Part shown: positions 60,038-64,000 of the stretch, one piece after another | Position numbering within the stretch: position 1 is the stretch's first letter | Layout of the letters: each line of letters opens with the position of its first letter | Source of the DNA: Dyella flagellata | GTDB taxonomy: Bacteria; Pseudomonadota; Gammaproteobacteria; Xanthomonadales; Rhodanobacteraceae | Assembly (NCBI RefSeq): GCF_030160275.1 | Contig: NZ_BSOA01000006.1 | Coordinates: 1-64,000, forward strand | Direction of reading: 5' to 3' | DNA: 64,000 nt | Translations under genes and position numbers: made by a program | Notes under the pieces: generated by a model | What the model saw: the letters and a program-made list of their open reading frames with translations, nothing else | Database searches by the model: none | Told to the model about the DNA's origin: nothing

Positions 60038-60137
60038 GGAATAAACCCCATGCCTAGGGTGAATGGATCAGGCCGGCACCCATAGTGAAAATCCCCTTCG
60101 CGCAATGTACAAACATCAGACTGGTGCCGCAAGGTGA

Positions 60138-60225
60138 TGGATCCTGATCAATTAGCACAAACGCCGCCCTGGCGCCTTGCAAAAAGGGTAGCTCAACAGC
60201 GCAACCAGGACTTGATCCAAATCAA
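60138..60225 (-). promoter_or_regulatory. Two FNR-type boxes upstream of the oxidase operon
   Basis: TTGAT-CCAA-ATCAA at 60212-60225 is a perfect FNR site. On the minus strand, TTGAT-CAGG-ATCCA at 60138-60151 has one good and one imperfect half. They lie 175 and 101 bases upstream of the first cytochrome gene. The rest of the 389-base gap (60038-60426) shows no gene. Confidence 0.8.
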
Positions 60226-60398
60226 TTTCCCTTTACACGACGACTTTGCGCCTCATCTTTGCTTTGTGCTTGCCTGACGCAGCAGTAGAATTTTTTGAGC
60301 GAACTGCATGTCATGGCAACTTTCCATCATTGCGTCCGCCACGTAGCCGCGCTCGCGCCATGAGCCGGGATGCAGCACGCACTACACCGGATGCGGCC

Positions 60399-60423
60399 CC
60401 CTAGGGATGCCCTGATCTATTCC
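60399..60423. repeat. Dispersed repeat, copy 3 (short)
   Basis: CCCTAGGGATGCCCTGATCT plus ATTCC matches the inverse of 37-61 with one mismatch. It lies just past the stop of the membrane-protein gene at 60427. Confidence 0.6.
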
Positions 60424-60426
60424 GCC

Positions 60427-61254
60427 TCAGGCAGCGTTGGGTTTTCCGCCTGCCCCGCGCAGATTAGTGACCTTGCCGAGCAGGCCGAACCAGAATGGCG
60501 CGCCAAACAACGACGAACTGGCGGTGATTAACCAGCCGGCCACCGCATACAGCACATTGACGCTCCAAACAGGCGGAGCACCCCATCCGATCGGCAACTG
60601 ACCCAGTGCCGATAAAGCGTCGTTGACGCCCGGCGTCGATGACGGAACCGGCAGGTGGAACAAGCCTGCGGCGGACATCGTCCATAACTGGGTCAGCACA
60701 TGACAGGCATCGATGTTGAAGGTGATGGATATCGCCAAGGCGAACACGAACGCCAGGAACTGCGCGTGTCTTTTATAGGCGCCGGAGATCCGGTCCATGG
60801 CCGAATCAAACCAGTCGGCAAGCTGCTTCTCGAAGGCGGCAGCATCGCCGGCGGCACGGTCGTACATGCCGCAGAGGCAACTGCGAATTTGCGCATCCGA
60901 AATGGCCTCGAGCATGGGGCGCAAATTCGCGAACGCGACTCGGCCTCCACTCAGCACGTCCACCAGCGCGCGCGCGAAATTCACCGGCGCGATATAGGAC
61001 GGCGCCAGCTTCATGGACAGCTTGGCAAGACTGTCGGCGCGGCCGTCGCCGCGAGGATTGACCAGGGCATGGTTATAGATGTCCAGCACCAAGGAGTGGC
61101 CATTGAGCAATTGCGTGACACCCGTCAACAGCGTTCTGGCGCGCAGCCGGAACATGGAAGCGGCTGCCTCCTGCACGCTGCTGGAGATCAGCGCGACCGA
61201 GCCAAAGCACACGATCATGCCTGTAGCGACTTCAAGGACTATGCTGCCGAACAT
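60427..61254 (-). CDS. Conserved hypothetical membrane protein
   Basis: A 275-residue protein with GGGGGAGGGAACC upstream. Hydrophobic segments are at about 5-25, 165-190, 230-245 and 250-262. A cytosolic helical part of about 110 residues contains ADWFDSAMDRISGAYKRH, followed by a SITFNIDACHVL membrane segment and the end SSSLFGAPFWFGLLGKVTNLRG. The GAPFWFxLLxKxxxLRGAG end is one I have seen in uncharacterised bacterial membrane proteins; no function is known to me. Confidence 0.65.
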   Translation of the reverse strand: MFGSIVLEVATGMIVCFGSVALISSSVQEAAASMFRLRARTLLTGVTQLLNGHSLVLDIYNHALVNPRGDGRADSLAKLSMKLAPSYIAPVNFARALVDVLSGGRVAFANLRPMLEAISDAQIRSCLCGMYDRAAGDAAAFEKQLADWFDSAMDRISGAYKRHAQFLAFVFALAISITFNIDACHVLTQLWTMSAAGLFHLPVPSSTPGVNDALSALGQLPIGWGAPPVWSVNVLYAVAGWLITASSSLFGAPFWFGLLGKVTNLRGAGGKPNAA

Positions 61255-61436
61255 GGTTCCCTCCCCCGTTTGGCGAATGCCTTCGCCTTAGCTGCTTTTG
61301 GCCGCAACGCCCCGACCTGGCCGGACAAGAGCTTCGCCCCGAGCGAGCAATTTTACAAGCCATCCCGCTCCACGGATCACATATCGGCAAAAACCACCAT
61401 CGCAACGACACCCGACGTCGGGGCTGCTTGCGCCAG

Positions 61437-61869
61437 CTAAACCGTCACCAGCTCCTCGCCCATCGGCAAATCCATCAACCGCAAGGCGGTCGGATGGCTG
61501 AGTACGGGTTCGTCCTGGTCCAAGCAAACGTCCTTGCGTGACGCCCGAGGGAAAAAGCGTACGGCACCGGCGCCCCGACGGGGCGAACCAGATGATGGGC
61601 CAGCGTACGGCCCAGCGCGACGTTACGCCGATCGTCAGCCTGACGAAAGCGCGCGGCACGTTGGCGATCCTTATCGACCAGCATGCTTTCGTCGGCAAAG
61701 GCCTCCACTCCGCGCAGGATCAGCATAAAGCTGTTGCCCCCAACAAGGCATCGTCGCAGATGCGTCGTGCCTCCAGCCATGAGTCGGCCGGCAAGTCATG
61801 GATGAGGGTGAATCGGCAACCCGCGCGGGCTTGCGGCAAGAGATCCGGTTCGGCGGCCGGATCATTCAT
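61437..61869 (-). pseudogene. 4'-phosphopantetheinyl transferase remnant, frameshifted
   Basis: ATG 61869 overlaps the thioesterase stop (ATGA) and opens MNDPAAEPDLLPQARAGCRF, ending at a stop at 61720. In another frame (about 61728-61475) the text VEAFADESMLVDKDRQRAAR, FRQADDRRNVALGRTLAHHL and YAFSLGRHA resembles the start of Sfp-type transferases (xRxxRFxxxxDRxxxxxGRxLL...GxxG). A third frame ends with LSHPTALRLMDLPMGEELVT. At least two frame changes are needed and the LSHS/Mg-binding core is not intact. Family assignment is by eye. Confidence 0.42.
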
Positions 61870-62660
61870 GTGTTGGCTCCGGCAAAGCGCATCGCTGCGT
61901 GATGGCTCCAACGCGCAAGCAGATCGTCGATCAACGCGACGCGTTGATGATTCAGATAGAAATGATCGCCGTCGAAGCTGCGGCAGGCAAAGCCAGGCAG
62001 CGCCCAACGCTCCCAGGCCAGTATCCGCGTTGGCGTGATGTGCTTGTCGGCGGTACCGGCATAGGCGGTGATCGGCAATCGCAACGTGCAGCCTTCCGGC
62101 ACCGCGTAACTATCGACGAGATTGAAGTCCGCACGCAGCACCGACAGCACCATCTGCAGGTATTCGGGATGTCCGAGGACCTCCTTCGAGGTGGCGGCAT
62201 AACTTTGCAGTGTGTGCAACAGCTCGGCATCGCTCAGGCTGGCGCGCGATTTTTCCCGCCGGCACAGTTGCGGCGCGCAACAAGCCGACACGAACAGCCG
62301 CTGCGGCAAGGGCAAACGACGTTCATGCAACTGCCTTGCTACCTCGAAGGCAACCACGCCCCCCACGCTATGGCCGAAGAAGGCGAACGGCAGATCCAGC
62401 GGCATCACGTCCGCCAGCAGCATGGCCAGCGTATCCAGCCGATACAGTGGCCGTTCGGCGAAGCGCGTTTCCCGCCCCGGAATCGCCGCCGCCCATACTT
62501 CCGTATGCGGCGCGACGTACCGCTGCCACTCCCGGAACGACGAAGGTCCACCGCCAGCGTGATGGAAACAGATCAGGCGACGACGCGTGCCGGTATGCGC
62601 GCCAAAGCGCCGGAACCAGCGTCCCGGATCGACGGCGCTTGCTCGCATGCTCACTGCCAT
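61866..62660 (-). CDS. Type II thioesterase (NRPS/PKS editing, SrfAD/GrsT-like)
   Basis: A 264-residue alpha/beta hydrolase. Family text: RLICFHHAGGGPSSFREWQR, AAIPGRETRFAERPL, the nucleophile in FAFFGHSVGGVVAFEVAR (family usually GHSMGA), the acid in AYAGTADKHITPTRI and the His in RSFDGDHFYLN. It removes stalled acyl groups from carrier proteins. No NRPS or PKS gene is in the window, and the neighbouring transferase is broken. GGGGGGAG precedes the start. Confidence 0.88.
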   Translation of the reverse strand: MAVSMRASAVDPGRWFRRFGAHTGTRRRLICFHHAGGGPSSFREWQRYVAPHTEVWAAAIPGRETRFAERPLYRLDTLAMLLADVMPLDLPFAFFGHSVGGVVAFEVARQLHERRLPLPQRLFVSACCAPQLCRREKSRASLSDAELLHTLQSYAATSKEVLGHPEYLQMVLSVLRADFNLVDSYAVPEGCTLRLPITAYAGTADKHITPTRILAWERWALPGFACRSFDGDHFYLNHQRVALIDDLLARWSHHAAMRFAGANT

Positions 62661-62965
62661 GCTCCCCCCTTATTGCTGGCAACCCCTTACACTGCCTTGA
62701 GTTCGTTCTGCGCAACCCGCCCGCGGCTGTTTCATATAAGAAATCAGTCTTGGCTCTGAGCATAGGCCGGCACCATGCCGCTCTGGCGCTTATTCACGGC
62801 GGCAAAGATGCACCAAAAATACAACATACCGATGACGGCCCCCCATGACCAACCGACCGTCCGGCGGGCAGAATACCCGAGTTTCCGACATGCGAGGTGG
62901 TGATTGCGTATATCGGTGAGTGGATACCCTCGATTTCGCTGAGCCGCGAGCACCAGCTGCCGAAT
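62661..62965. other. Intergenic region, no convincing gene
   Basis: A 305-base gap upstream of the thioesterase. Short frames on both strands lack ribosome sites and family motifs. It may hold the thioesterase promoter and the 3' end of the kinase transcript. Confidence 0.45.
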
Positions 62966-64000
62966 TCAACTTGCCCTTGCTGCGATGTCCGAACACGGCA
63001 ATCGCAAACGAACCAGCAGGCCGGACCCGGTAGTGTGCAAGCTCAGCTCCCCTCCGAGGTTTCGGGCCATGTCAGCGGCGATCGCCAGCCCAAGGCCGCT
63101 TCCGATTTCGGTGGTGCCCGGGGCGCGGAAAAAGGGCTCGCAGGCGCGGGCGAGATCTTCCTGCCGCATGCCCGGGCCGTTGTCTTCCACCTCGATGCAG
63201 GCCCAGCCGCCATCCCGATAGGCGCGCAAGTCGACCCGGCCGTGTTCCGGTGTATAGCGAATGGCGTTGTCGACGAGATTCCTCAAGGCAGCGTGCAAGG
63301 CCAAGCGATCGGCATGCAGGGCGAGCGCCTCCAGCTGCTCTACACCGAGGTCAGTCTGCTTGCTCTCGGCATAAGCATAAGTTTCGTCCACGACCTGATG
63401 GACAAGCTCCTGCACCGCCACCGTTTCGCTTGCGGTCGCGGCGTCCTGCTGCAAACGTGCCAGCGAAAGCAGCTGCGCGACAAGCCGCGTACCTCGACTC
63501 AGGCCCGCGCGCAGTGCATCGATCCGCTCCCGCATCTCAGGCGTCATCGGCAACCGATCGAGGTTTTGCGCCTGCAGAGTCAAGGCGGTCAGCGGCGAAC
63601 GCAGTTCGTGGGCGGCATCGGCGACAAAGCGGCGTTGCTGCGCGATCGATTCGCGCAAGCGCTTAAATTGCCGATTGATCGAGGCGATAAAAGGAGCAAC
63701 CTCGGATGGTATACCCTGCGTAGGCAACTCGACCACGGTTCTTTCATCGGCGCGGTCGAGCGCCTCGGCCAGTTGCACGACCGGCTGCAACATGCGCCGA
63801 ACGACCCCTGCCACCAGCGGAATCAAGGCCGCTATCAAGCACAGCATGGGCACCAAGGTGCGCATCGAACCATCGCGGGCGATTTCGTCACGCAAGGCAG
63901 TAGGCTGCGCCACCGCGAAGCGCAAACCGGAAGGCTGCGATCCGACCCAGACGCGCCATCGCCCGCCATGGGCATATAAGGCATGCAGGCCATCGCCGAG
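62966..64000 (-). CDS. Sensor histidine kinase, QseC/TctE-like (5' part outside window)
   Basis: The frame is open to the window edge, giving 344 visible residues. RWRVWVGSQPSGLRFAVAQP is the end of a periplasmic sensor region, followed by the second membrane helix (LVPMLCLIAALIPLVAGVV), HAMP, the phospho-acceptor box FVADAAHELRSPLTALTL, the N box LRNLVDNAIRYTPEHG, and the G boxes VEDNGPGM and GSGLGLAIA. The C-terminus is complete. The likely partner response regulator would lie beyond 64000. A TTG near 63925 is not the true start. Confidence 0.93.
   Translation of the reverse strand, partial: LGDGLHALYAHGGRWRVWVGSQPSGLRFAVAQPTALRDEIARDGSMRTLVPMLCLIAALIPLVAGVVRRMLQPVVQLAEALDRADERTVVELPTQGIPSEVAPFIASINRQFKRLRESIAQQRRFVADAAHELRSPLTALTLQAQNLDRLPMTPEMRERIDALRAGLSRGTRLVAQLLSLARLQQDAATASETVAVQELVHQVVDETYAYAESKQTDLGVEQLEALALHADRLALHAALRNLVDNAIRYTPEHGRVDLRAYRDGGWACIEVEDNGPGMRQEDLARACEPFFRAPGTTEIGSGLGLAIAADMARNLGGELSLHTTGSGLLVRLRLPCSDIAARAS

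Noticed and set aside
62740-62850. Plus-strand text LALSIGRHHAALALIHGGK resembling a NodU-type carbamoyltransferase start
   Set aside because: It is only about 35 codons long, ends at a stop and has no further family blocks. Probably chance.
1-64000. CRISPR arrays, insertion sequences, prophage genes, rRNA or tRNA genes
   Set aside because: Looked for on both strands. Repeats found are short REP-like palindromes and gene or domain duplications; no transposase, integrase, Cas or structural RNA signature was seen.

Overview
The window is high-GC chromosomal DNA (my estimate is low-to-mid 60s percent) with compact operons, many four-base ATGA stop/start overlaps, FNR- and CRP/Clp-type boxes, an NnrS/HemN/FNR module and GTAGGCTGGGAT palindromes. 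I infer a gammaproteobacterium near the Xanthomonadales, perhaps Rhodanobacteraceae. No rRNA, tRNA, CRISPR array, IS element or phage gene was seen, so the species call is inference.

Region 1 (about 1-8.2 kb, minus strand) is a pyroglutamate module: porin, 2-hydroxycarboxylate-type transporter, 5-oxoprolinase PxpB, PxpC and PxpA, the DUF969/DUF979 membrane pair and pyroglutamyl-peptidase. It is bracketed by inverted copies of a short dispersed repeat.

Region 2 (8.6-21.3 kb, plus strand) is the most unusual part. An exported mono-heme protein is followed by an apparent operon: hypF, hypC, a GmhA-like sugar-phosphate isomerase, hypD, hypE, an FmdE-like protein, a phosphoribosyltransferase-like protein, a VanX-like protein and a [NiFe]-hydrogenase large-subunit homologue. 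The large-subunit homologue keeps its C-terminal CxxC but has only one of the two cysteines of the N-terminal L1 motif. No small subunit, HypA, HypB or maturation protease is present in the window. HypCDEF build the Fe(CN)2CO group and HypAB deliver nickel, so a nickel-poor or iron-only hydrogenase-like cofactor protein is a testable idea.

Region 3 (21.3-41.5 kb) holds a BigR-like sulfide/persulfide operon (two YeeE/YedE proteins, a metallo-beta-lactamase-fold hydrolase and an ArsR repressor), an old-yellow-enzyme reductase with a divergent ArsR regulator, a PilU-like ATPase, a Tat-exported phospholipase C, a 2780-residue secreted GH2...GH64 multidomain protein, dodecin, a GH43 enzyme and an AI-2E-family permease.

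Region 4 (41.5-50.1 kb) has three secreted parallel beta-helix (pectate-lyase-superfamily) paralogues. Two are a recent direct duplication, and all three share an upstream element. Two share an AGACGTC operator with the giant hydrolase. Then come a metal-binding-type periplasmic protein and a glycosyltransferase/asparagine-synthase-like pair behind a perfect CRP/Clp box.

Region 5 (50.1-64 kb) starts with merT-merP behind a MerR-type promoter (no merR or merA seen). An oxygen/NO-response block follows: hemN-fnr-nnrS with an FNR box, convergent with a B-type (ba3-like) oxidase operon carrying three cytochromes c, also preceded by FNR boxes. The window ends with an unidentified membrane protein, a frameshifted phosphopantetheinyl-transferase remnant beside a type II thioesterase, and a histidine kinase cut by the window edge.
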